Shown here piece by piece: positions 1-7,363 of a stretch of DNA of 32,748 nt; position 1 is the first letter of the stretch, and every line of letters starts with the position of its first letter. This DNA is from a virus. The DNA lies in the IMG/VR virus record IMGVR_UViG_3300046355_000083, positions 1 through 32,748 of that record, one strand, 5' to 3'. The notes under the pieces were generated by a model that made no database searches, was not told the origin of the DNA, and was given only the letters and a program-made list of their open reading frames with translations. The translations under genes and the position numbers were made by a program.

Positions 1-84
1 ACCGATGAATTGGTAAAGACATATATGAATGACACACCAGGTCAGGTAATGAAGTTTAAGGACTTTAAGAAGCGAACTAAATAA
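1..84 (+). CDS. 3' end of an unidentified gene (partial)
   Basis: An open frame enters from the left edge and stops with TAA at 82-84. The visible 27 residues are polar and lysine-rich and end in VMKFKDFKKRTK. That fragment resembles the N-terminal MKFRDF peptide of the large protein starting at 7364, but here it is at a C-terminus. Too little is visible for a function. The next gene follows after 21 nt with its own ribosome binding site, so it probably belongs to the same plus-strand operon. Confidence 0.6.
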   Translation, partial: TDELVKTYMNDTPGQVMKFKDFKKRTK

Positions 85-105
85 TGTAACAACTGAGGAT
101 ATATT

Positions 106-945
106 ATGAAAGATGTGATTATTGGCTGTTCCACCAACTACAATTGGGACAAAATCAAATATTGGGTTAACTCAATCAATAAATCAGGATTTGAAGGTGA
201 TAAAGTCCTGATTTTCATGAATGTCGATAAAGACACTCTACAAAAAGTAAACGATGCTGGTTTCACAGCCATTGTTTTATCTCAAGCAGATTCTAATGGT
301 AATCACACATATGAAAGTAGATTACCTGTCCATGTGGAAAGATTCTTCCACATCTATAATTTACTAAAAGATAATCGGTATCGTTATGTAATTACGACCG
401 ATGTCAAAGATGTAATCTTCCAACAAAACCCAATCAAATACATCGAAGAAAATATTGGTGATAAAAAACTAATGTTTGCCTCTGAAAGTATTTTGTACAA
501 AGATGAACCTTGGGGTAATCAAAATCTATTAGAAACATTTGGCCATTATTTCCATAGTATCTTCAAACATAACTTAATATTCAATGTAGGTGTATTGGCA
601 GGTCGTGGTGACGATATGCGTGACTTGGCTTGTATGATATTCAATATGTCAATCAATCGACCTATTCCAATCGTGGACCAATCCACATTCAATCTTATGA
701 TTAGTATGGCACCATACCTATACACAAGTCTTTACCTAAAATCAGAAGATGCTTGGGCTTGTCAATTAGGTACAACTGCTGACCCATCCAAGATAGAACA
801 ATTTAGGCCTTTCTTAGAAGAACCATCACCAAGATTAGAAGAAGGCAAAGTTGTTACTTCTGTTGGAAAAGAGTTTACAATTGTACACCAATATGATAGA
901 ATTCCAGAATGGAAAACAATCATAGAGGAAAAGTTTAATGACTAA
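106..945 (+). CDS. Putative GT-A glycosyltransferase
   Basis: A 279-residue protein with a GT-A-like N-terminal half. A beta-strand followed by acidic residues (VITTDVKDVIF, about residues 95-105, Asp99 and Asp102) fits the metal/nucleotide-sugar binding DxD region of this fold. A later segment (VDQSTFNLMI, about 190-200) recalls the acceptor side of GT8-like enzymes. It would be cytosolic and transfer a sugar from a nucleotide donor; donor and acceptor cannot be read. A GAGG-type ribosome binding site lies 8-12 nt before the ATG. The next gene overlaps it by 8 nt, tying it to the carbohydrate cassette. The fold assignment is moderate and the exact family uncertain. Confidence 0.6.
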   Translation: MKDVIIGCSTNYNWDKIKYWVNSINKSGFEGDKVLIFMNVDKDTLQKVNDAGFTAIVLSQADSNGNHTYESRLPVHVERFFHIYNLLKDNRYRYVITTDVKDVIFQQNPIKYIEENIGDKKLMFASESILYKDEPWGNQNLLETFGHYFHSIFKHNLIFNVGVLAGRGDDMRDLACMIFNMSINRPIPIVDQSTFNLMISMAPYLYTSLYLKSEDAWACQLGTTADPSKIEQFRPFLEEPSPRLEEGKVVTSVGKEFTIVHQYDRIPEWKTIIEEKFND

Positions 946-1963
946 AAGAGTTCTCATTACCGGTGGTGCCGGTTTTATTGCACACCATGTCATTGAAACC
1001 ATCTTATTACAAACTGATTGGAGTATTGTAACTTTAGACAGACTAGATTATTCTGGCAATCTTAATCGCCTTGCAGATGTGATGAAAGATATGGATGCAG
1101 AAATGAAGAAGCGTGTTGAGATTGTATTTCATGATTTGCGTGCTGAATTAAACCCACAGATAGTTAACTTATTGGGTGATATTAATATTGTTTTACATTT
1201 GGCTGCAGGTTCTCATGTAGACCGTTCTATTGAATTCCCTATGGAGTTTGTACAAGATAATGTTATTGGTACCGTAAATCTATTACAGTATTCTAGAACA
1301 CTCAAAAACTTAGAACGATTTGTTTATTTCTCAACGGATGAAGTTTTTGGTCCTGCACCATCTGGTGTTAATTATGATGAACATGCGAGATACAATGCAA
1401 CCAATCCATATTCAGCAAGTAAAGCTGCGGCTGAAGAAATGTGTGTTGCATTTCAAAATACTTACAAATTACCAATCTATATCACACATACAATGAATGT
1501 TTTTGGTGAAAGACAACATCCTGAAAAGTTTATACCATTAGTTGTAAAGAAGGTTCGTGATGGTGAAACAGTAACTATTCATTCTGATGCAACTAAAACT
1601 ATACCTGGTTCTAGACACTACATTCATGCCAAAGATGTTGCTGATGGTTTGTTATTCATATTAAACCAAGTTAAAGAAGAAAAACAATATGACTTTGGTG
1701 GTACAAAATGTCCAAAGTTTAACCTTGTAGGTGCTGAAGAAATTAATAATTTAGAATTAGCTCAGTTGATTGCGGAGGCACAGAATAAAGATTTAAAGTA
1801 TGAATTGGTAGATTTCCATTCATCGAGACCTGGTCATGATTTGCGTTATGCATTGAGTGGTGATTTTATGAAGTCCTTAGGTTGGGTACCTAAGATAACA
1901 TTGACCGAAAGAATATCTGAAGTTGTTTCTTGGACACTTGAGAATAATAGGTGGTTGAAATGA
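938..1963 (+). CDS. NAD-dependent epimerase/dehydratase, dTDP-glucose 4,6-dehydratase-like
   Basis: A 341-residue extended short-chain dehydrogenase. It has the Rossmann dinucleotide motif GGAGFIA at residues 9-15, STDEVFG at about 132-138 (the T-D-E of RmlB-type dehydratases), and the catalytic pair Y158-xxx-K162 in YSASK. Length and motifs fit RmlB or a related nucleotide-sugar 4,6-dehydratase or epimerase. It would make a 4-keto-6-deoxy or epimerised nucleotide sugar for the neighbouring glycosyltransferases. AGAGGAAAAG precedes the ATG, which lies inside the end of the upstream gene. Family assignment is firm; the substrate is inferred. Confidence 0.88.
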   Translation: MTKRVLITGGAGFIAHHVIETILLQTDWSIVTLDRLDYSGNLNRLADVMKDMDAEMKKRVEIVFHDLRAELNPQIVNLLGDINIVLHLAAGSHVDRSIEFPMEFVQDNVIGTVNLLQYSRTLKNLERFVYFSTDEVFGPAPSGVNYDEHARYNATNPYSASKAAAEEMCVAFQNTYKLPIYITHTMNVFGERQHPEKFIPLVVKKVRDGETVTIHSDATKTIPGSRHYIHAKDVADGLLFILNQVKEEKQYDFGGTKCPKFNLVGAEEINNLELAQLIAEAQNKDLKYELVDFHSSRPGHDLRYALSGDFMKSLGWVPKITLTERISEVVSWTLENNRWLK

Positions 1964-2916
1964 AGAAGATATTATATGTGGTTCATAGATATGCACCATT
2001 TCCTGGTGGTTCTGAGAACTATGTTCGTGATATGGCTGAAGAAACTTTAAGTCGTGGCCATCAGGTTGCTGTATTTACAGGTGAACATAAGGGTGATTGG
2101 AATGGTGTAAGAGTTTCATCTGACCCACAAATTCTTTTGGAGAATTGGGACCTAATCGTTGTTCATGGTGGTGATGTTGGACTTCAAGATTTTGTTTTGC
2201 AAAATGCACATCAAATTCCATCGCCAATATTGTTCATGTTGATTATACCATCTATGAGCCAAACATACAAACACGCATTACAACATTGTAAATACATTGG
2301 ATGTTCTACCAAAGAAGATTGGTTCTATGCAAATCAAATGGGTATCATGCAGAAGGCCAAACAAGTTACACATGGCATAGACCCAAAGATTTCTATTGGT
2401 AAAACTGGATTCAAAGAGAAGTATGGCATCAAAACTGATTTGATGTTCTTATCGTGTGGTGGTTATTGGCACAATAAGAAGATGCAGGAGTTGGTTGATT
2501 TGTTCAAACAAGTTGGCCGTTATGATATCACACTAGTCACAACAGGTTACGATAATCGTTTTGGTATTAAACCAGAAGATTCCGAGTTTGTTAAGAACTT
2601 AATGATTGATGACCGTGATGATGTGATGTCAGCACTACACGAAGCAGACTTGTATATCATGCACTCTGACCGTGAGGGATTTGGCCTAGTTCTTCTAGAA
2701 TCTATGTTGAATAAAACACCTTGGGCTTCCAGAAACTTGGCAGGTGCTAAATTGATGAGAGAACACGGTTTCGTATATGATAACGATGAAGAACTGTTGC
2801 AATATATGAAAGAGTTTAAACCTTGGTTTCAAGAAGATATGGATATTGCATATGAATTCGTAACAACCACACACATGATAAGTAATACAGTTGATGACAT
2901 TTTGAGATTAACATGA
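1960..2916 (+). CDS. Glycosyltransferase, GT4 (GT-B) family
   Basis: A 318-residue protein. The N-terminus KKILYVVHRYAPFPGGSENY has the glycine-rich acceptor-domain start typical of GT4 enzymes. The C-terminal half contains HSDREGFGLVLLESM (about residues 231-245), the E-x7-E-like nucleotide-sugar binding region of GT-B retaining transferases. The frame could open at GTG 1951, but ATG 1960 overlaps the upstream TGA as ATGA and has AGGTGG at 1949-1954, so 1960 is preferred. Probably cytosolic or membrane-associated, adding one sugar in the cassette's glycan; the donor is unknown. Confidence 0.82.
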   Translation: MKKILYVVHRYAPFPGGSENYVRDMAEETLSRGHQVAVFTGEHKGDWNGVRVSSDPQILLENWDLIVVHGGDVGLQDFVLQNAHQIPSPILFMLIIPSMSQTYKHALQHCKYIGCSTKEDWFYANQMGIMQKAKQVTHGIDPKISIGKTGFKEKYGIKTDLMFLSCGGYWHNKKMQELVDLFKQVGRYDITLVTTGYDNRFGIKPEDSEFVKNLMIDDRDDVMSALHEADLYIMHSDREGFGLVLLESMLNKTPWASRNLAGAKLMREHGFVYDNDEELLQYMKEFKPWFQEDMDIAYEFVTTTHMISNTVDDILRLT

Positions 2917-3542
2917 GATACACATTCGGCATAACAACAGACTATAAAAACAAAGACCAACTGATTGAAGTATTCGAATCTATCGAGGAATTAAATATTC
3001 CTGAATATGAAATTCTAGTTGTTGGTGGTGAAAAACCAAACGACACAGATAATATCAAATATATTCAGTTTGATGAAACACAGAAACCAGGTTGGACAAC
3101 TCGTAAGAAAAACACAATTGCACAATCGACTCAATATGAAAATGTAGTATTGATGCATGATTACTATGTCTTTGATAAAGACTGGTATAAAAATATGGTT
3201 GAGTTTAGTAAATCTGTTCCTTGGGATATTTGTTCTTGTCAACAACAATTAATTACCGGCAAAAGACATTTCACTGATTGGGTAGTTTGGGATGACCCAA
3301 TCTTCCCACAATATTCATCGTTACCATATGATGAGTGGACAAGAGTGCCATTCATGTATATCTCAGGTGGTTTTATTCAAGCCAAAAAGCAAGTATTGAT
3401 TGATAACCCATTCAATGAAGAATTGGTGCATGGTCAGGCTGAAGATGTTGAATGGTCTCTCCGTGTGCGTAATAAGTATAGAATAGTCTGTAATGGCGGA
3501 AGTATTGTGAAACATAATAAATGGCACCGTGATGCGAAATAA
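2913..3542 (+). CDS. GT2-like glycosyltransferase
   Basis: A 209-residue GT-A fold protein. It opens with a strand and helix typical of GT2 enzymes (MRYTFGITTDYKN). VLMHDYYVFDKDWY (about residues 73-86) supplies the acidic metal-binding segment. The later SGGFIQAKKQVL followed by AEDVEWSLR (about 170-178) matches the glycine turn plus ED catalytic region of family 2. It is shorter than usual GT2 proteins, so it may be minimal. The start overlaps the previous stop as ATGA, implying translational coupling. Donor and acceptor unknown. Confidence 0.68.
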   Translation: MRYTFGITTDYKNKDQLIEVFESIEELNIPEYEILVVGGEKPNDTDNIKYIQFDETQKPGWTTRKKNTIAQSTQYENVVLMHDYYVFDKDWYKNMVEFSKSVPWDICSCQQQLITGKRHFTDWVVWDDPIFPQYSSLPYDEWTRVPFMYISGGFIQAKKQVLIDNPFNEELVHGQAEDVEWSLRVRNKYRIVCNGGSIVKHNKWHRDAK

Positions 3543-4914
3543 ATTAGTTATATTTGACCTAGATGGAGTTATGATTGACTCCCGTGAACTACACTATGAT
3601 GCTCTCAATGAAGCACTTAGAAAAGTTGGCGAAGAATTTGTTATTACCCGTGAAGAACACTTATCAACCTATGATGGTCTAAACACAACAAAGAAACTTA
3701 AGATGTTGGCTGAACAAAAAGGTTTGCCAGTTGATAAGTTTGACCAGATTTGGCAAGATAAACAAACTGCCACATTTGAATTAATTCCAAAAGCACCAAA
3801 GAATATGTCGATTCAGTATATCGTCACGCAGTTGAAACGCAGAGGATGGAAAGTTGCAGTTGCTTCTAATAGTATTAGAGAAACAGTTAAGATTGCATTA
3901 GATTCATTAGGCATATTAAATAAAGTTGATTATTATGTGAGTAATGAAGATGTATTCAAACCAAAACCATTTCCTGAAATGTATTGGAAGTGCATGATTA
4001 AATTAGGTGCATTACCTAAAGATACAATCATCGTAGAAGATAGTCACATTGGGCGTCAAGGTGCTATTGATTCTGGTGCTCATTTGTATCCTGTTGCTGA
4101 TGCTTACGAATTGAACGGAATTAAGTTTATAGATATGATTGAAACCTTTGAATTGAGAAACAGAGATAAAACTATACCATGGAGAAATGAAAAGATGAAT
4201 GTATTAATTCCAATGGCTGGTGCAGGTAGTAGATTTGCACAGGCAGGTTATACTTTTCCTAAACCATTGATTGAAGTGAGTGGTAAACCAATGATTCAGG
4301 TTGTGGTTAATAACCTGAATGTTGATGCACACTTCATTTTCTTGGTACAAAAAGAACACTATGAGAAATACAATCTACAATCTGTATTATCTTTGATTGC
4401 ACCTGGATGTGATATTGTTCAGGTAGACGGACTGACAGAAGGTGCAGCTTGTACTACACTGTTGGCAAAAGAATTAATTAATAACGATGAGCCATTACTG
4501 ATGGCAAATTCAGACCAATTTGTGGAGTGGAATTCTAATGAATGTTTATATGCTTTTACTGCTGATTCTATCGATGGTGGTATTGTTACTTTTGAATCAA
4601 CCCATCCGAAATGGTCTTACGCTAAACTTGGAGAAGATGGATTCGTTAAAGAAGTGGCTGAAAAGAACCCTATTTCTAATCTTGCTACTGTTGGCATTTA
4701 TTATTGGAAACATGGTTCTGACTATGTAAAATATGCAGAACAAATGATTGAAAAGAATATCAGAACAAATGGTGAATTTTATGTTGCACCTTCATTTAAT
4801 CAGGCTATAAATGACGGCAAAAAAATTAGAATTAAAGAAATTCAAAAAATGTGGGGGTTGGGTGTTCCTGAGGACCTTAACTATTTTCTTGAGCATTATA
4901 AAGGCGAGGTTTAA
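3532..4914 (+). CDS. HAD phosphatase fused to sugar-1-phosphate nucleotidyltransferase
   Basis: A two-domain protein of about 460 residues. The first 215 residues form a HAD-IA hydrolase: FDLDGVMIDS (nucleophile and acid Asp), VASNS (motif II Ser), KPKPFPEMYW (Lys) and IVEDSHIGRQGA (metal-binding acidic pair). After a short linker comes a nucleotidyltransferase: MAGAGSRF followed by FPKPLIEVSGKPMI, then LMANSDQF and EVAEKNPISN. Such a pair would dephosphorylate a sugar phosphate and then activate the sugar-1-phosphate with NTP. GTG 3529 is possible, but ATG 3532 is preferred. An in-frame ATG at 4195 exactly at the domain border has GGAG at 4181-4184, so a separate nucleotidyltransferase polypeptide may also be made. 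The last 38 nt are antisense to the minus-strand gene. Confidence 0.85.
   Translation: MRNKLVIFDLDGVMIDSRELHYDALNEALRKVGEEFVITREEHLSTYDGLNTTKKLKMLAEQKGLPVDKFDQIWQDKQTATFELIPKAPKNMSIQYIVTQLKRRGWKVAVASNSIRETVKIALDSLGILNKVDYYVSNEDVFKPKPFPEMYWKCMIKLGALPKDTIIVEDSHIGRQGAIDSGAHLYPVADAYELNGIKFIDMIETFELRNRDKTIPWRNEKMNVLIPMAGAGSRFAQAGYTFPKPLIEVSGKPMIQVVVNNLNVDAHFIFLVQKEHYEKYNLQSVLSLIAPGCDIVQVDGLTEGAACTTLLAKELINNDEPLLMANSDQFVEWNSNECLYAFTADSIDGGIVTFESTHPKWSYAKLGEDGFVKEVAEKNPISNLATVGIYYWKHGSDYVKYAEQMIEKNIRTNGEFYVAPSFNQAINDGKKIRIKEIQKMWGLGVPEDLNYFLEHYKGEV
4181..4197 (+). promoter_or_regulatory. Possible internal ribosome binding site and start
   Basis: GGAG at 4181-4184 stands 10 nt before an in-frame ATG at 4195-4197, at the junction of the HAD and nucleotidyltransferase domains. 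The residues after this ATG (MNVLIPMAGAGSRF) look like a natural N-terminus of a sugar nucleotidyltransferase. Whether it is used is inferred. Confidence 0.4.
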
Positions 4915-5368
4915 TCGTCCAACCTTTATTATGTTTTCTTTCACCTCTGGAAACTGAACATATATTGCCATAATTTAAGGAATTTTGTTTACAGAATTCT
5001 TTGAGGTTATTTGTGTAATATTCATTTCCATTAGGTGATAAAAGAATCCATTCTTTTCTTTTTGAAATTGAACAAGAAATAGACCTTTTCTTCAAATTTT
5101 CAGATGAAGGTACTCGGCCAATGCTTTTTGAACCTATTAATCTTTTGGTTTCTGCTGTATGTTTTTTACCGTAAAATTTATTGTTTTCTCCAGAATTCAA
5201 TAGACTTAGAATTTTTTTAGTTTCTTCGGTATGTTTTTGTCCTTTCATAGGACTTGAAATTTTAATGTCTTTATTGAAACAACGGAGATTTTCGGTCATC
5301 GGATTATTTTTACACCATTCTTTTATTGATTGGTATAATTCATCATCCGGATTTAGATATATATTCAT
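4877..5368 (-). CDS. NUMOD-type DNA-binding protein, homing endonuclease remnant
   Basis: The only convincing minus-strand gene, 163 residues. It has two NUMOD3-like repeats (GQKHTEETKKILS at about 43-55 and GKKHTAETKRLIG at about 68-80) and a C-terminal NUMOD1/IENR1-like helix-turn-helix segment (EFCKQNSLNYGNICSVSRGE then HNKGW). These modules are the DNA-recognition tails of GIY-YIG and HNH homing endonucleases. No GIY-YIG or HNH catalytic domain is present, so it looks like a truncated endonuclease or a free DNA-binding protein. AAGGA lies 10-11 nt before the ATG and a perfect TATAAATA octamer lies upstream on the same strand, so it is probably expressed late. It converges on, and overlaps by 38 nt, the nucleotidyltransferase gene. 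Confidence 0.72.
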   Translation of the reverse strand: MNIYLNPDDELYQSIKEWCKNNPMTENLRCFNKDIKISSPMKGQKHTEETKKILSLLNSGENNKFYGKKHTAETKRLIGSKSIGRVPSSENLKKRSISCSISKRKEWILLSPNGNEYYTNNLKEFCKQNSLNYGNICSVSRGERKHNKGWTIKPRLYNAQENS

Positions 5369-5426
5369 GCTGATACGGTCCTTTCGTGTTAGAGTGGGTG
5401 CGAGTTCCAGCTCGGCGACCTACACC

Positions 5427-5434
5427 TATTTATA
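5427..5434 (-). promoter_or_regulatory. T4-type late promoter (TATAAATA) for the NUMOD gene
   Basis: The plus strand reads tatttata, so the minus strand carries the exact T4 late octamer TATAAATA. Transcription would start near 5420 and run through a leader of about 50 nt to the minus-strand ATG at 5368. I found only two perfect copies in the window, both just upstream of endonuclease-type genes. Confidence 0.6.
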
Positions 5435-5447
5435 AGGAAATTATATT

Positions 5448-6161
5448 ATGAAAGTTGCAGTAATTTTAACAGGACATATGAGATGTTGGCGAGATGTGTT
5501 GCCCAACTTCAAGGAAAAGGTAATTGACCGATATAATCCAGATATCTTTATTCACACGTGGAACGAAGAAGGCTGGTGGATTCCCGGTGATAAACAAAAC
5601 ACCAAAGGTTATTTTGAAGAAACACCCAAGGTAACATATGATGATATGTTGCAATTCAATCCTACTTCTGTTATAATTGAAGATTGGAATGATTACAACG
5701 AACTATTTGAATACCGTGGCAAACTATACGAAAACTTTGCACATAGACCTAAGAATATTCTTTCTATGTTTTATAAGTTACATGCTGGTGTGCAATTGAT
5801 GGAGAATTATATAAGTAAGACTGGTGAGTTTTATGATTTAGTTATTCGTATGCGACCAGATATGATTTTCAATGAGAATCTACCTGATTTTGACCCAAAT
5901 AAATTCTATACACTAGCACATAGAAATCATTTAGGCCAAGGTACAGGTGATATGATTCAAGTTGGTAATCAATTTAACATGATTCTATTTTCTAAAGCTT
6001 CGTGTTATCTAACTCATATATACAGTAAAACGAAGTTATTATGTCCTCATGTTTTATCATCACAGTGGATACAGGATATGGGTTTACCATGGCAAGAATT
6101 TATGATTAACAAAACTTTACAACATACACCAAAAGGTGAGTATGTGGAAATGGATAAATGA
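5448..6161 (+). CDS. Putative glycosyltransferase-like protein
   Basis: A 237-residue protein starting MKVAVILTGHMRCW, a Rossmann-like strand with a GHMR motif. DIFIHTWNEEGW follows at about 34-45, and YDLVIRMRPDMIFNE (about 128-142) has the RxRPD segment seen in a group of surface-glycan transferases with N-termini of the type ISGHMR. No signal peptide is present. GGAAATTATATT precedes the ATG. It resumes the plus-strand cassette after the minus-strand insertion. Both neighbours are carbohydrate genes or coupled to them, which supports a role in glycan building, but I cannot name a CAZy family. Confidence 0.5.
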   Translation: MKVAVILTGHMRCWRDVLPNFKEKVIDRYNPDIFIHTWNEEGWWIPGDKQNTKGYFEETPKVTYDDMLQFNPTSVIIEDWNDYNELFEYRGKLYENFAHRPKNILSMFYKLHAGVQLMENYISKTGEFYDLVIRMRPDMIFNENLPDFDPNKFYTLAHRNHLGQGTGDMIQVGNQFNMILFSKASCYLTHIYSKTKLLCPHVLSSQWIQDMGLPWQEFMINKTLQHTPKGEYVEMDK

Positions 6162-6877
6162 TGGATGCTGTAACATATAAATTTATTGAAGGTGACTTAT
6201 CCGATTGGGATAAAATCACCGAACTTAAAGATGGTCCGGTTCAATATGAGTTTTCGGGTAGTGGAAACATTAAGATGGTTCAACACCCATACCCATATTC
6301 AATCAAAGAAGCCGAATTCAATTTTCTAACTAACCTAATCAAAGAACATAATCTACAAAGAGGTTATGAATGTGCAACTGCATTTGGTATTTCATCATTA
6401 GCATTAGGATTAGGATTTAAACACACTGGTGGTAAATGTGTAACTATGGATGCCTACATTGAAGAAAAGTGTAAGGATCCAGGTGCATATGAGAAGTTTG
6501 CACGTGAAGTATATGAACAGGCTGATGGTTTCAAATCTGTAAAATATTTAATTGAAAAGTTTGATTTACAGAACCATTTATATCCTGAAATTGGTTGGTC
6601 ACCAGATGATACAGAAACGGCAGTTCGTAAACATATTACAGAACCATTAGACTTTGTATTCATTGACGCTGGTCATTTCCCTGAGCAAATGATTAAAGAT
6701 ATCGATGCCTTTATACCACTACTTGGTGAGAAATATGTGTTAGCATTTCACGATGTATACCCTTGGAGTTACAGTGATGCGGTGCATGAACACCTCTACA
6801 ATAAAATTGGCAAGAGAGTTGAGATTAAAGTACCACATCCTGCTGGTGAAAATCTTGGAGTTATAATCAACTTATGA
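6158..6877 (+). CDS. Class I SAM-dependent methyltransferase
   Basis: A 239-residue protein resembling the Methyltransf_24 group. YECATAFGISSLALGLG (about 69-85) stands where motif I lies, CVTMDAYIEE gives the acidic end of strand 2, and PLDFVFIDAGHFPEQMIKDI (about 165-184) matches the IDGxH motif of this group, followed by YVLAFHDVYPW. The substrate is probably a sugar or glycan terminus, judged only from its place in the cassette. It begins in an ATGA overlap; a second ATG at 6161 is equally possible. Confidence 0.72.
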   Translation: MMDAVTYKFIEGDLSDWDKITELKDGPVQYEFSGSGNIKMVQHPYPYSIKEAEFNFLTNLIKEHNLQRGYECATAFGISSLALGLGFKHTGGKCVTMDAYIEEKCKDPGAYEKFAREVYEQADGFKSVKYLIEKFDLQNHLYPEIGWSPDDTETAVRKHITEPLDFVFIDAGHFPEQMIKDIDAFIPLLGEKYVLAFHDVYPWSYSDAVHEHLYNKIGKRVEIKVPHPAGENLGVIINL

Positions 6878-7323
6878 TATTAATAGCTCATCGTGGTAAT
6901 ACTGAAGGACGTATGCCTAACCTAGAAAATAATCCTGATTATATCGATAAGGCAATTAAGGAAGGATTCTCAGTAGAAGTTGATTTGCGAAGTCAAAACG
7001 GCAAATTATACCTAGGCCACGATGCGCCTCAATATGAAGTAACCTTGTCTTGGTTGAGAGACCGTGTTCTTTGGTTGTGGGTTCACTGTAAAGACAGAGA
7101 ATCGTTGGAGGCCGCAATGAATTCAAACCTACATTGTTTTTGGCATGATACTGACGATTACACCATCACCAATCGTGGGTATGTTTGGGCATATCCAGGT
7201 AAAATGCCAGCTGGTCCTCTGACGATTCTGGTTATGCCAGAATACTGCGAAATGCTTGATAAAGTTGGAGAAATCAAACCTCTTGGTGTTTGTTCTGACT
7301 ATGTTAAACAACTAAAAGCATAA
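6874..7323 (+). CDS. GDPD-like (PI-PLC superfamily) phosphodiesterase
   Basis: A 149-residue protein with the catalytic layout of glycerophosphodiester phosphodiesterases: H6-R7-G8, VEVDLR (Glu35, Asp37) and GHD (His49, Asp50). It is about half the usual GDPD length, so this is a minimal barrel or a specialised version. No signal peptide is seen, so the expected site of action is the cytosol. It overlaps the methyltransferase as ATGA and closes the cassette. It could cleave a phosphodiester-linked substituent or precursor in the glycan pathway; this role is inferred. Confidence 0.65.
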   Translation: MILIAHRGNTEGRMPNLENNPDYIDKAIKEGFSVEVDLRSQNGKLYLGHDAPQYEVTLSWLRDRVLWLWVHCKDRESLEAAMNSNLHCFWHDTDDYTITNRGYVWAYPGKMPAGPLTILVMPEYCEMLDKVGEIKPLGVCSDYVKQLKA

Positions 7324-7326
7324 ATA
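7319..7326 (+). promoter_or_regulatory. Late-promoter-like octamer CATAAATA
   Basis: One mismatch from the T4 late consensus TATAAATA, 37 nt before the ATG of the 853-codon gene and at the boundary between the glycan cassette and the structural block. A late start near 7333 would give a short leader containing GAGGCGGGGAAGA. Plausible by position; one mismatch leaves it uncertain. Confidence 0.4.
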
Positions 7327-7363
7327 GACCATATTAATTATCTTGCTGTAGAGGCGGGGAAGA

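Noticed and set aside
5376-5426. tRNA-like 3' half (T-arm and acceptor resemblance)
   Set aside because: The T-stem has only four pairs with a 6-nt loop, and no matching 5' half or anticodon arm lies upstream.
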